This document shows, one piece after another, positions 54,944 through 64,000 of a stretch of 64,000 nucleotides of DNA; the stretch's first letter is position 1; every line of letters starts with the position of its first letter. The position numbers and the translations under genes were made by a program. The stretch is taken from contig CM043959.1 of NCBI GenBank assembly GCA_014529385.2, positions 48,179,928 to 48,243,927 on the forward strand, given 5' to 3'. This DNA comes from Adiantum capillus-veneris (lineage: Eukaryota; Streptophyta; Polypodiopsida; Polypodiales; Pteridaceae). The notes beneath the pieces are model-generated. The model was not told where the DNA came from. It was given only the letters and a program-made list of their open reading frames with translations, and made no database searches.

Positions 54944-55072
54944 GCGCAACCCAGCAACAGCAGTAGTAGCTGATGGCAAGATGAGGTGTGTAGGGTGGCT
55001 CTATAGGGGGAGTAGGGCGAGGCCCGGGCAGGGAGCACCCACACGTGAGGTGAGGCGGCAGATGAGGCGACC

Positions 55073-55073
<1 letters not shown>

Positions 55074-55131
<58 letters not shown>

Positions 55132-55148
55132 ACACCAACACACACACG
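55074..55148. repeat. (CA)n microsatellite with TA interruption
   Basis: About 75 bp of CA with one CATACA and one CCAACA break. Confidence 0.95.
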
Positions 55149-55446
55149 TGCACCCATGGGGTAAAGGCGAGAAGGAGAGGGTAAAGCTGGAGGTGCAGGC
55201 CAGAGGTGGTGTAGGCGAGAGAGCGCAAGCAGGAGGCTGGGGGAGGGGGTGGGTTGGGTAGGGGAATCTTCTAAACTATTCAGTTTTTTCAATATCCTAC
55301 CAATAGGTCTGCTAAGTTTTTGGAAAAAAGTTGTTTTCAAGCACTGCCTTGAACTGCCGTAAAGTGCACGCGCCGACGAGTGGTACTAGAGAGAGAGAGC
55401 ACGCGGCCCTTTTCTTCTCTTCTTGCACAATGAATTCCTTATAGCG

Positions 55447-55495
<49 letters not shown>
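55447..55495. repeat. 49-nt poly-C run
   Basis: An uninterrupted run of 49 C residues after ATAGCG and before TAGACCCGCC. Exceptional for a plant nuclear genome; an assembly or consensus artefact is possible. Confidence 0.95.
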
Positions 55496-56087
55496 TAGAC
55501 CCGCCAGAAGCGATTCTAGAGGAGTTAAAGCATCACTTACACATAGTTTGGTTTTGCAGCTCCATGAAAGAAGCTGTCTCCTGAGGCGCCTCTAGGCTAG
55601 GGACCCTCCACAGTAGATAATCGACAGCTGCACAGCAAGTCGGTTTCTTCTTGGTGGAATTTTTATCATAAAATGGTTTTATTCAACCCCTTACGATAGC
55701 ACTCATAAGAGTCACAAGCATGTAGAGAGTGATGGTTAGCGTCATTGTTGATCCGCCATGGAGTTTATGGTTTTTGGACATGAATGTGTTGAAACTTGAA
55801 GCCTATGTAGCTAGTTCATGAACCCATTTGTGTTTGCTTTATGGAATTTTATGTTTTGGACACCCATGGATGCTTAATTGTTCTTGTGCAACAGATATAG
55901 AGTAGTAACAAGTGCATACTACACAGGTGCAGTTGGAGCTATGTTGGTATATGACATCACTGAAAGGCAAACATTTGACCATATTCTTCGATGGCTAGAA
56001 GAGCTTAGGAGTCATGCTGACAATAACATTGTGATTATGCTCGTTTGTATCAAGACTGATCTAAGCACCCTTAGGGAAGTTATGTAA

Positions 56088-57708
56088 TGGAATTTGCCTA
56101 TTCAATTTGAGAATAGCGGAATTTAATGAGAGTACTTTCAAGAAATGATTTTGTGAGCATAGCGGGTAGACATAATTGAAGATAGCAACATAATCATAGC
56201 AATTAGTTAACTTGGCATAGACAATACTTTTGCAAGAGAGAGAGTTTAGAGAACATGACAACAATTGAGGACCGGATTTATGTGGAGCCGGTCCCCCCTC
56301 CAATAGGCATTTGTATTATGATTTCTCCCATAAAGAGAGACTTGTTACAATACAGTCTTTGTGTTCCTTGTGACCTAGGTGATGCCATGAAGATGGAAGG
56401 CTTCATGCACCACAAACATAACATAAACTTGAAGAAAGCTTTAACTATCCCAAGCCTCAGTCCCAAGACCTCAAACACCTTCGAAGGTGGAGAGAGCTAG
56501 CAGGGAATGATGGTAGGGAAGAGGAAGAAGAAACATTTCGTAGGAGAAAGAATTAGTTCCTCACTTATCATACTCTTGTTGCTAGCATACATAATAGCAT
56601 AGTAATGAAGAAGAAGGAGATGGCAAGCTTAAGCATTGAAGCATGGCTCTTGGTTGGATTTGCACTCCATAGCCAAGAGTGTTGGTGTAGGCTCTCAACC
56701 TCTACTTGCTTGGAGAGGGAGCTCTTGCACTTTGCATATCACACAATGAGAGTGCTTGTGAGTGTGTGTGGGTGAGTATACCCCCTAGGCACCCCCCTAG
56801 CTTGCTTGGGTCGACCCCCCCTTGTAGCTCATGCCTGAAGCTCATTGGACCCCTCCAGGCCTAGCCAATCACAAGCAGGAGCCATTACAAGCAACATGGG
56901 TAGCCTTGGGACAAGTGTCCCCCTTTCCCCTTTGAGAGAGAGGACTTGATAAATGCTAAAACAATTAGATAATTCATGTAATTTATCATTGGACCCCTTT
57001 GAAGCCTAGCCAATAGGCTTCAAGCAACACATGAAGGTAACATGGGTAGGGGCCTGACATGTGTCCTTGCTGCCTCTTCAAGATGGGCTTCCCTTGTGTG
57101 TGTGAGTGGGTGTTCTCTCTCTAGGCCCTAGGAAAAGGGCTCGCCCCCCCTCTTGTAGGAATGCTTTTGACTTTTAGGTGATCAAGCACCTTACTCACCA
57201 AGCATGACAAAGCACTTGAACTAGGGGGGGTTCCCACAAGCATCTCAGGCAAGCTTCTCAAGGCACCTCAAGTACTTTAATCATGCAGCAAGTCAAGCAC
57301 CTCAAGCATGGAGCCAGTCAAGCACCTCAAGAATCTTAATCAAGCACCTCAAGCATGAAAAACACCTCAAGCATGACAAGCACCTCAAGCAGGACAAGCA
57401 CCTCGAGCTTGGGCCGGGTTCCCACCTCAAGCTCAGCCCTAGCTTACTTAAGGTCAAAAGGACTTTTACACACATTTATTGGAGGTCTTCAATGAAGCTA
57501 ACCCTAAGGTCTTATGCTCCATTGGTTAGCCTTGCTCTTTGATAGACCATCTCCCTTTTGGGCCCCTTTACATTGGCCCCGTGTTGAGATAGATCTAAAA
57601 GCACATACCTATATCTTAACACTTGTTCTCGTTTATTCTCCCACATTAAGTGATCAATTTAATATGAGAAAATCATTTGGGTTAGTTAGATATTAGATTT
57701 TATGACAA
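56088..57708. other. Sequence between the two Rab exon parts (intron or insertion)
   Basis: No convincing coding sequence. Around 56,845-56,950 and 56,990-57,070 two related blocks recur (CATTGGACCCCT, CCTAGCCAAT, AACATGGGTAG). A short minisatellite occupies 57,240-57,430. The splice boundaries are not canonical, so decay or insertion is likely. Confidence 0.6.
57240..57430. repeat. CAAGCACCTCAAGCATG minisatellite
   Basis: About eight degenerate copies of a 15-17-bp unit (AAGCACCTCAAGCATGA) in tandem or near-tandem. Confidence 0.85.
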
Positions 57709-58218
57709 GTTACGTCAAAGGATGCAAAGGAGTTTGCTGAGAAACAAGGTTTGTTTTTTCTTGAGACATCATCTTTGGAAGCTACAAATGTGGAAAGTGC
57801 ATTCTTGATGGTGCTTTCAGAGATCTACAGGGTAGTCAGTAAAAAGTCTTTGATTGCGAATGAAGAACATGGCAATGGCAAGGTGTCTTTGTTAATAGGT
57901 ACCAAGATTGTCCTTCCAACCGAGGGCTAGCAAGTTCAGGTTGCAAAGAAGGGCTGTTGTGGGACAGTGTGGGTGATTGTTGAGGCAGACAGTCATTGTG
58001 TGTTGCAGCTATATGTCTATACATTTGCTGCCATTTTGAAGGGTTTTGTAGAGAAAATCCCCTTGTTTTATATTGATTATTTCAACATAATCATGGAAAC
58101 AATTTTTAAAAGAGGTTTGCTAACAGTCAAAGTGAAGGTATACCTCACTACTGTATCTAATTTAGTTATAGCTTTATACAATCTACAATGGTGCAAAGTT
58201 AAGCATAATCTATATTAA

Positions 58219-58747
58219 GCTGTTTTGTTTGCCGCTTTTCATCATGAATAGACATTGGCAGAAAAAATTGTGCCAATATCTTTAATACCGTATTAATGGT
58301 CATACCTAGCTATCTAATTGCTACTTGGCATGTATATGGGTGGTTCTACTATTAGCCCCTCCGAACCATGAGGGATTTGATTTACGCTTTCACATATTGT
58401 TTCGCTTGCGTTTACTTCTGATTTATGGCTTGCAAGGTGCCACATTGATGATGGGATTTTGAAGTCAAATATGTTCTCAATCTTAGATATGAATCTAGTA
58501 AATTGTTTCTTATTTTTTCTATTTGGTGAGCATTGAAGGCTGACTTCTTCTGTTTGGTGAGATGCAAGCGCCAAAACTCTGTCAGAGAGAGAGAACGTGA
58601 TAGAGATAAAGACAGAGAGATTAGCGGGAGAGAGTATGCCTATCAATAGGAAAAAAGGCAAGGAGATTAGTCCAGTAACGTTGATTTTCAATCATCTCAA
58701 GGTTAAGCTGAGGTAGACATTTCCCAAACATGGACTCAATCGGGGCG
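58219..58747. other. Non-coding stretch
   Basis: No supported gene. A short purine-rich GAGAGA stretch near 58,585-58,635. Confidence 0.55.
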
Positions 58748-58878
58748 TGACATTGGAGGTAGGAGGACTATCGGCCTTTGTAGCCCTCGCACAAAAATGT
58801 ACTTAGCTAAGTTTGCAAACGGCTGGCATTTGTGTACGAGGGCTACAAAGGCCGATATTCCTCCTACCTCCAATGTCA
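58748..58878. repeat. 131-nt near-perfect hairpin
   Basis: Arms 58,748-58,799 and 58,827-58,878 (52 nt each) are reverse complements with 3 mismatches. The loop is 27 nt. Ends are TGACA/TGTCA. It could be a miRNA-type foldback precursor or a tiny MITE. No protein and no obvious target duplication. Confidence 0.93.
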
Positions 58879-59805
58879 AACCTAGCTAGCCAAGCGAAGA
58901 CAAGACGATAGAAGCACATGATGTTGCCATACTTCACAATGTGGGAATATTAAGGGGAGGAATGATGGCTTCTTGTGACAAAAGTACTCACCCTATCAGT
59001 ACAGGCAACAATCTTGCGCCCAAACCAAACCTATTTGTGTCAATCCAGTAGAATGTTATGATGTTGAAAAAAATAGAAAAACTAAGAGAATGAGGAGCTC
59101 TTTTTTATAGGAGAATTTGTCAAAACCGTTTTGTTTTTGTTAGTGTGTATCTAGCCTTGTGTTCTAATACTAATTCTTTTATTTATAGCTATTGTCCGTG
59201 GGCCCTACATTTGTAACCACACCTAAAACAGGAAAAATCATTATTTTTGATGGGAGAGTTCTACTACTACTCTAAGCAAGAGGTTTCTATCTTTACACAA
59301 TTCAAATTGGTCTAAAATTGAGAAAGAGGTTTCTAGAATGGACACTTTAAAAGTGTTTGTAAGACTCATGCTTGTGCAAAATTGCTGGTATCTTTATAAT
59401 TGTTTATTTTAGTCCTTATGTTATTGTAGTCCATAGCAAAGATTTCTATTTTACAGCCATCACTAGCTCATTAGACTTTCATATTAGAGGACTTGTAACT
59501 TATGGACAATGGCTTGAAGTTGCATAAATTGTAATAGCACTATATATCCTTCTATTGGCATGTCACAAAATTTCAATTTTGGGCATTCCTAGCTTAGTGT
59601 CTACTTATTAGTGTTTATATATATATATAAGCTACAACAGAATATTGAAATCACGTGAAAAATAACACCTCTATCCGCTCCCTTGGTTTGTGTGCTAAAA
59701 ATTAAGAGAGCTCCTTGATTTTTTGTTATTGTAGCTTGCTCTTTTGCTCAGTTTAGAGATTGCTCGGAAAATCTTGATCGGAGTTACGGATCCTTCCCCT
59801 AATTC
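58879..59805. other. Non-coding stretch before G3
   Basis: AT-rich, with a short TA run near 59,618-59,628. No supported gene or LTR. Confidence 0.55.
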
Positions 59806-60112
59806 CAATAGGTGTGCATACGCCTGTATGCACCTGTATCCACCAAACAAGAAGGATTAGGAATGATTTATGCCGTTAAAAAGTATCAACATTACCTATT
59901 AGCCAAAAAGTTTGTGTTCTTTGTGAACCACCAAGCTTTGTTCTATTTGGTCAACAAGCCATGCAACACAGGGAGAATAGTGAGATGGTTTCTTCTCGAA
60001 TTTGATTTCACTGTGGTTGTAAAAAAGGACACTACACATCAAGGAGTAGATCATTTTTCGAGGATTGTTTCAGGAGAATCACCTACAAGGGTAGACGATG
60101 ATCTACCAAATG
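59806..60112 (+). pseudogene. G3 RNase H, C-terminal part
   Basis: Reads YAPVSTKQEGLGMIYAVKKYQHYLLAKKF, NHQALFYLV (Asp of DHQAL is Asn here), VVVKKDTTHQGVDHFSRI and RVDDDLPN. RT and the start of RNase H are missing. Confidence 0.85.
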
Positions 60113-60348
60113 TGTGAGTGCACGGATGTGGTGCGTGTGCGGAGAGTGAGAAGGAGAGAAAGGGAGACAGAGAGCAGGACACAAGCTGTGGGTGGAGCTC
60201 CCAAATCTCACTGTGTGAGCACCATGTGAGAATGTGAGTGAGAGATCCTTATTCTTTGTATGTATAAAGAATAAGGAAATAAATGTGGGCAGCCGAACAC
60301 TGGCCGACAAGGGGAAAGCACGGTGAGGCACACCGCCTTTACCTAACA
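60113..60348 (-). repeat. N 3' LTR
   Basis: TGTGAGTGCACGG...CCTAACA on the plus strand. Contains the shared block CTCACTGTGTGAGCACCATG. Confidence 0.92.
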
Positions 60349-60546
60349 TTATCCCACTAAAGGCTGTGTGCCGATAAGTGGCGAGAAGACTAGCCTACAT
60401 CTAGTATATACAAGAGGTGAGAGAAGACGACTCTCAACCTATGTCCACTGGCTCACTCCAAACATGCTCTAGTGTAGATGCAACATGCATACCACTAGGG
60501 CTAGAGCTACAATGACACTCATGATGTAGGTATCAAGTGACGACCT

Positions 60547-61640
60547 TCATGGCTCCACAATGCACAACGTAGTATCAGTCATCGCACGACTGCCAACTCC
60601 CACTGCAAATGCATCAACCGCATAAGCAAGATCACGTCTTGAAACCAAAATATCAGACATGAGAGACCCGAAAGCTGATGAAACATGCACTATGTGTGCT
60701 AACCTATCCCTGTCAGCAACCTCAGTGCCATATGCATCCTCATCAGGAACCACTTGACTATGCATCACCATGTCAGCATCATCTGGCAAAGGCATAACTG
60801 CTGATAATGATTGCAAAACCAAAAAATCAACACCACTGCAATCACACATAGTTGTTTGAAGGACACTCTCACCCTCAAATGTATCAGACGCATCATAGAA
60901 CAATGCATCGGTCTCTCTGGCTTAATTGATATCACCTCAACTGATGACTGACAACGCTGTGCATTCCTAGAGATACCACTGTCTGTGTGAACATCACCAC
61001 AAGACAAATTCACAACCTTCTCTCCATGCAGTACATCTGCAAAAGAGACACTCCTCGTCTTTTGCTCTAACCATGGTTGCAAATACACAGAGACTACACC
61101 GCCTCGTGTGTCAAAAATATGCAAAGGATATACCAGACCACTCCTAGCACCTCTGGCTATCACCAATGATCCCCTATGCAGCTGAAATGACCGCTCTCCA
61201 AGCAGTATACGATGTCCACTACTCTGCAATTGACACACTGAAATGAGACTCTGACTGAGTCCTGGTACATAACGTACATCTTGTAGTGTAAGCAATGCAT
61301 CGCTAGGTAAAACATGCATACATCTCCAACACCCTCTCTGTCATATGTTGAACCATCAGCAAACTGCACACAACCAAGTCTTCCACTAGAGAAAGACCAA
61401 AATAAATCACGACGTGACATCACGTGAAAAACTCCATGCTCGTCTAGTAGAAAACGCATAGACAATGTGCTATCCCAAGATACAAAGTGGTCTGAAGGCA
61501 AGCTAGACTCAAAAGTGCCATGTCCGTCACATGCATACTCTCTAGCTGTCCTCATAGTAGCACCATGCATTTGCCTCTTTCGCTACCTCATACGCCTGAA
61601 GCAAGGGTACCTAATATGTCCCTTGTGGCCACAATACCAA
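60547..61640 (-). pseudogene. N gag knuckle, protease region and pol remnant
   Basis: From the right: CWYCGHKGHIRYPC (CCHC knuckle, about 61,600-61,640), a stop, then FLLDEHGVFHVMSRRDLFWSFSSGRLGCVQFADGS (protease region whose DSG is now DEHG), then LTLQDVRYVPGLSQSLISVCQLQSSGH. The last block (60,547-60,903) includes ILVSRRDLAYAVDAFAVGV, reminiscent of the copia RT/RNase H boundary (RPDLAYAV). The protease tail is thus joined almost directly to the pol end: an internal deletion of integrase and RT. Confidence 0.72.
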
Positions 61641-62880
61641 CATGTTAGTCGCAGTGAAAAAAAAGCACCTCTCATGGCCATGCCAAACAATGGCAAACAA
61701 TGCTCGAGATCACAAAACTCTCCCACCTGAGAGCAAACTACTATCTCAAACAAACAAAGTGAGCAAACTATTAAGCTGACAAGCCTTTACAATAGGCAAA
61801 CAAATTTGACAAGATTTTGGCAGAGTCTCCCTTGTAACTGGAGCAAAAACTCAACAGTAAACCGAAAATGGAGACAACACCAAATGCCCAAATGGCCAAA
61901 TCCGGGAATGTAGTCATCTGGAATCACCTCACAAAGTCATACAAAGAGCAAGCACGCTCTAGTTGGAGTACAATCAATGGAATATTGACAAAACCTGTCA
62001 ACATGTTTGCATAAACAACCTTCAATGGATGTGCATAAACAAGTGCTCAACTGCGAGCATCAACCATGCATCCAAAATACTTAGCCATGATCGCTCCCCA
62101 CCTCCACATTTGTTCCCACATAGAGCATACATCAACACAAAACCATGTGCCAAGAAACTGCATACGGATGTGCCTTAGTCCAAGAACCACATCCCAAATC
62201 AACAATTGAAAGTTAAATCAGCACCCAATGGACTCCACAATGTGACATACATATCCCCAGACGCAATCTACACAACGATTTGCAATATACAAGCCCTTAA
62301 ATGTCAAATGCTTTGTGTCTAAAAAAAATACAGGTTGTTGCAAAAAATACAGAGATCAAAATTTCTGAATTCTAATATCACCATTGTGTCTGGAACGTCG
62401 ACAAACCTTGCGGTAGACCCCTAGATCATATAGATTTGAGTCCGTGTGTGCAAGACATGCCAAAAACACTGTTTTCGACCCAAAAAACGCAGCAAAAACT
62501 TGCTTCTCTTGCAGAAATTTCAAAGGTCAAAATCAGCTCAAATGGACATCACCATTGCGTCTCGAGCGTGCCAAAACCCCAGGTTACACCCTGACCTTGT
62601 ATAAATCGCATTCCGTATGCAAAAATTATGCAAAAAACACTATTTTTGGGGCTCAAAACATGACCTGCGGAAAGGAAAATCTGCATTCTTCCTACAAGTA
62701 TAGCTCCAAATAACCATACACACTTGCAATACACTCTTCCTTCAAGCTTGGGAATGCTCCTCAAGCTTCCATGAGCACAGATATGGTGGTTCCTCACCGA
62801 TCTCAGGCTTCCACCGCAAGCGAGCTCACCATAACTGAAAGCTCACTTCTCTGTAGCACTCCATCTGTTGCGAAGCCAAA
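61641..62880. other. N 5' internal region
   Basis: Should hold gag but no gag core is readable. Several repeated phrases (CAAAAACACTGTTTT / CAAAAAACACTATTTTTG; CATCACCATTGCGTCT / TATCACCATTGTGTCTG) suggest a tandem duplication near 62,330-62,660. Confidence 0.5.
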
Positions 62881-62882
62881 GC

Positions 62883-62894
62883 TCTGATACCAAT
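62883..62894 (-). promoter_or_regulatory. N primer-binding site (initiator-Met type)
   Basis: Minus strand reads ATTGGTATCAGAGC immediately inside the right LTR. Confidence 0.88.
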
Positions 62895-63133
62895 TGTGAG
62901 TATGCGGATGCGGTGTGTGTATGAAGAGTGAGAAGGAGAGAGAGGGAGACAGGGAGCAGAACACAAGATGTGGGTGGACCTCCCAAATCTCACTGTGTGA
63001 GCACCATGTGAGAATGTGAGTGAGAGCTCCTTATTCTTTGTATGTATAAAGAATAAGGAAATAAATGTGGGCAGCCGGACACTGGCCGATGGACATGGGC
63101 AAAGCACGTGAGGCACACCGCCTTTACCTAATA
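62895..63133 (-). repeat. N 5' LTR
   Basis: Partner of 60,113-60,348, with a terminal CA to TA change (CTAATA instead of CTAACA). Confidence 0.9.
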
Positions 63134-64000
63134 GGATGTCTATTTGTTCTTCGTGGAAATGATACCTAGATGGTCGGAAAACATTGTGTCATTGATGACA
63201 ATAGCTCAAGTGGATTAACAAGTACCACGTCTTATCACAATCGGATTAATTGAGAAATTAGCTATGTATCAATTACTAGCTGGAAGTCTATACAAAAGAA
63301 ATGAGGACGGAATATTGCTTTTATGCATTAATCCTGAAGAAAAAGAACAGTACCTAAGTTAAGCACATGTTACCATTGTAGAACTTCACTTTGCGAAAGA
63401 CCAAACTATGCAACAAATCTTGAGACTTGGAGTATTTTGGTCGACTATGAGGAGAGATGTTCGATCATTTGTAAAAGATTGCCCTCAATGTCAAAAACAA
63501 ACACCCATACCTTATGTAACATTGTTTCAAATGTCACTTGTTCCTAAGTGGAGTAACTATCTGGTTACTTACTTATCGAGCTGAACATTTTCCTGAGGAT
63601 ATGAGTAAACACTGTCAAAGAGCAATTAAAACTGAAGCAAGAGACTATGCTCTTATTGGGAACCAATTGTATCGGAGAGGTAAAGATCAACGTTTGTGTC
63701 TTTGTGCAAATAAAAAATGAGTATATTCCGATTATAGAACAATCACATGTTGGATTAGCTGGAGATCACTTTTCTAATGAGACCACCGTAAGAGCAATCT
63801 TGATGGCAGGCATATGGTGTCTAGTACTATCTGCAGATGCAAAAGAATATGTTCGAAGGTGTGATGCTAAAATGCCAACACGAGTAGACAGCATGCTCTT
63901 AAGACCAATGATGGGGGCTAGAGCTTTCACAAAATGGGGTATAGATTTTGTTCGACCAATACAGCCACCTGCTTATAGAACCAAAGTGCAATATATCATT
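63134..64000 (+). pseudogene. G3 integrase with two zinc modules, cut by window end
   Basis: The first module has AHVTIVELHF and VKDCPQCQ. A bridge follows (LVPKWSNYLVTYLS ... HFPEDMSKHCQRAIKTEARDYALIGNQLYRRGKD). The second module has QSHVGLAGDHF and RRCDAK (second Cys lost). Then RPMMGARAFTKWGIDFVRPIQPPAY begins the catalytic core, with the first Asp in GIDF. Stops at about 63,212 and 63,363 and frameshifts near 63,580 and 63,710 make it non-functional. Confidence 0.82.

Larger units (their letters stand above)
55895..58218 (+). pseudogene. RabA/Rab11-like GTPase remnant, 5'-truncated
   Basis: Exon part 1 (55,895-56,087), after a GTGCAACAG acceptor: [40 protein letters not shown], then CIKTDL where Rab proteins have GNKxDL, so the guanine-binding Asn is Ile. 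Exon part 2 (from 57,709): VTSKDAKEFAEKQGLFFLETSSLEATNVESAF, VLSEIYRVVSKKSL, a TAG at 57,928-57,930, then AKKGCCGT. In Rab11/RabA the paired Cys are prenylated at the C-terminus. Here the frame runs on for about 88 codons, to 58,218. The exon with the P-loop and switch I is missing. Intact relatives direct vesicle traffic at the trans-Golgi/recycling endosome. Confidence 0.83.
60113..63133 (-). mobile_element. N: 3-kb internally deleted Ty1/copia element
   Basis: Direct LTRs of about 236-239 bp (60,113-60,348; 62,895-63,133). The primer site TGGTATCAGAGC lies on the minus strand beside the right LTR, and an AGTGGGATAA purine tract beside the left. The flanking pentamers AAATG and GGATG are an imperfect target duplication. 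Internally only a zinc knuckle, a damaged protease region and a short RT/RNase-H-like tail remain. Integrase and most of RT are gone. Confidence 0.87.
59806..64000 (+). mobile_element. G3: 5'-truncated Ty3/gypsy element, interrupted by N
   Basis: Starts abruptly within RNase H and runs through two integrase zinc modules to the first part of the integrase core at the window end. The lineage matches G1: compare NHQALFYLVNKPCNTGRIVRW with DHQALLYLVKKPCNTRRIVRW. Element N splits it between 60,112 and 63,134. Joining the sides restores the colinear stretch LPN then VYLFFVEMIPRW, equivalent to LPDSYVFNTEMVPRW in G1. Confidence 0.87.

Noticed and set aside
58314-58691. 125-codon minus-strand frame
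   Set aside because: No motif, low codon structure, and it lies in AT-rich unannotated DNA between the Rab remnant and the hairpin.

Overview
The window looks like repeat-rich nuclear DNA of a land plant with a large genome. Evidence: plant-type Ty3/gypsy and Ty1/copia retrotransposons nested in one another, initiator-Met-type primer sites (TGGTATCAGAGC), GT-AG split genes, a RabA/Rab11-like GTPase remnant, and very long GA/CT, CA and C tracts. A fern, lycophyte or gymnosperm would fit, but the sequence alone does not settle the species. There are no bacterial operons, CRISPR arrays, tRNAs or rRNAs that I can see. Almost everything coding is mobile-element DNA in some state of decay.

Layout. 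(1) 1-9,504: two convergent, decayed, spliced genes embedded in arrays of a TTTGGTACT-type minisatellite. Gene A (+, 933-2866) carries a D / D / E(D) pattern spaced like an RNase-H-fold transposase, plus Cys clusters. Gene B (-, 9504 down to about 3311) chains an N-terminal basic exon, a conserved Cys/aromatic domain with coiled coil, a RING-like zinc exon, an acidic exon, and a split FCP1/NIF-type HAD phosphatase-like domain. The arrays lie in the introns of gene B and upstream of gene A. This is the best candidate for an undescribed system. (2) about 9,960-28,165: gypsy element G1 (-), 3'-truncated, split by a nearly complete Tat-like gypsy element T1 (12,116-20,856). G1's reading frame resumes exactly across the insertion. 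(3) 28,170-about 41,740: copia element C1 (+), interrupted inside gag by a second Tat-like element T2 (29,519-39,647). (4) 41,764-54,049: a long, non-coding, copia-type LTR element E (-). It holds a non-autonomous LTR element L (43,955-48,987, TSD TATGT), a roughly 1-kb foldback element and huge GA repeats. (5) 54,050-59,800: microsatellites, a 49-nt C run, two exons of a RabA-like pseudogene, and a 131-nt near-perfect hairpin. (6) 59,806-64,000: gypsy element G3 (+, same lineage as G1) with a duplicated integrase zinc-finger module, interrupted by a 3-kb deleted copia element N (60,113-63,133, -).

How the parts relate. The nesting gives a relative timeline: G1 before T1, C1 before T2, E before L, and G3 before N. 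The LTR pairs of T1, T2, L, E and N are very similar by eye, so these look young, while genes A and B, G1 and G3 are riddled with stops. Both Tat elements have lost the catalytic Asp of the retroviral-type RNase H and carry a second RNase H module, which in T2 is itself broken. No intact host gene was found.
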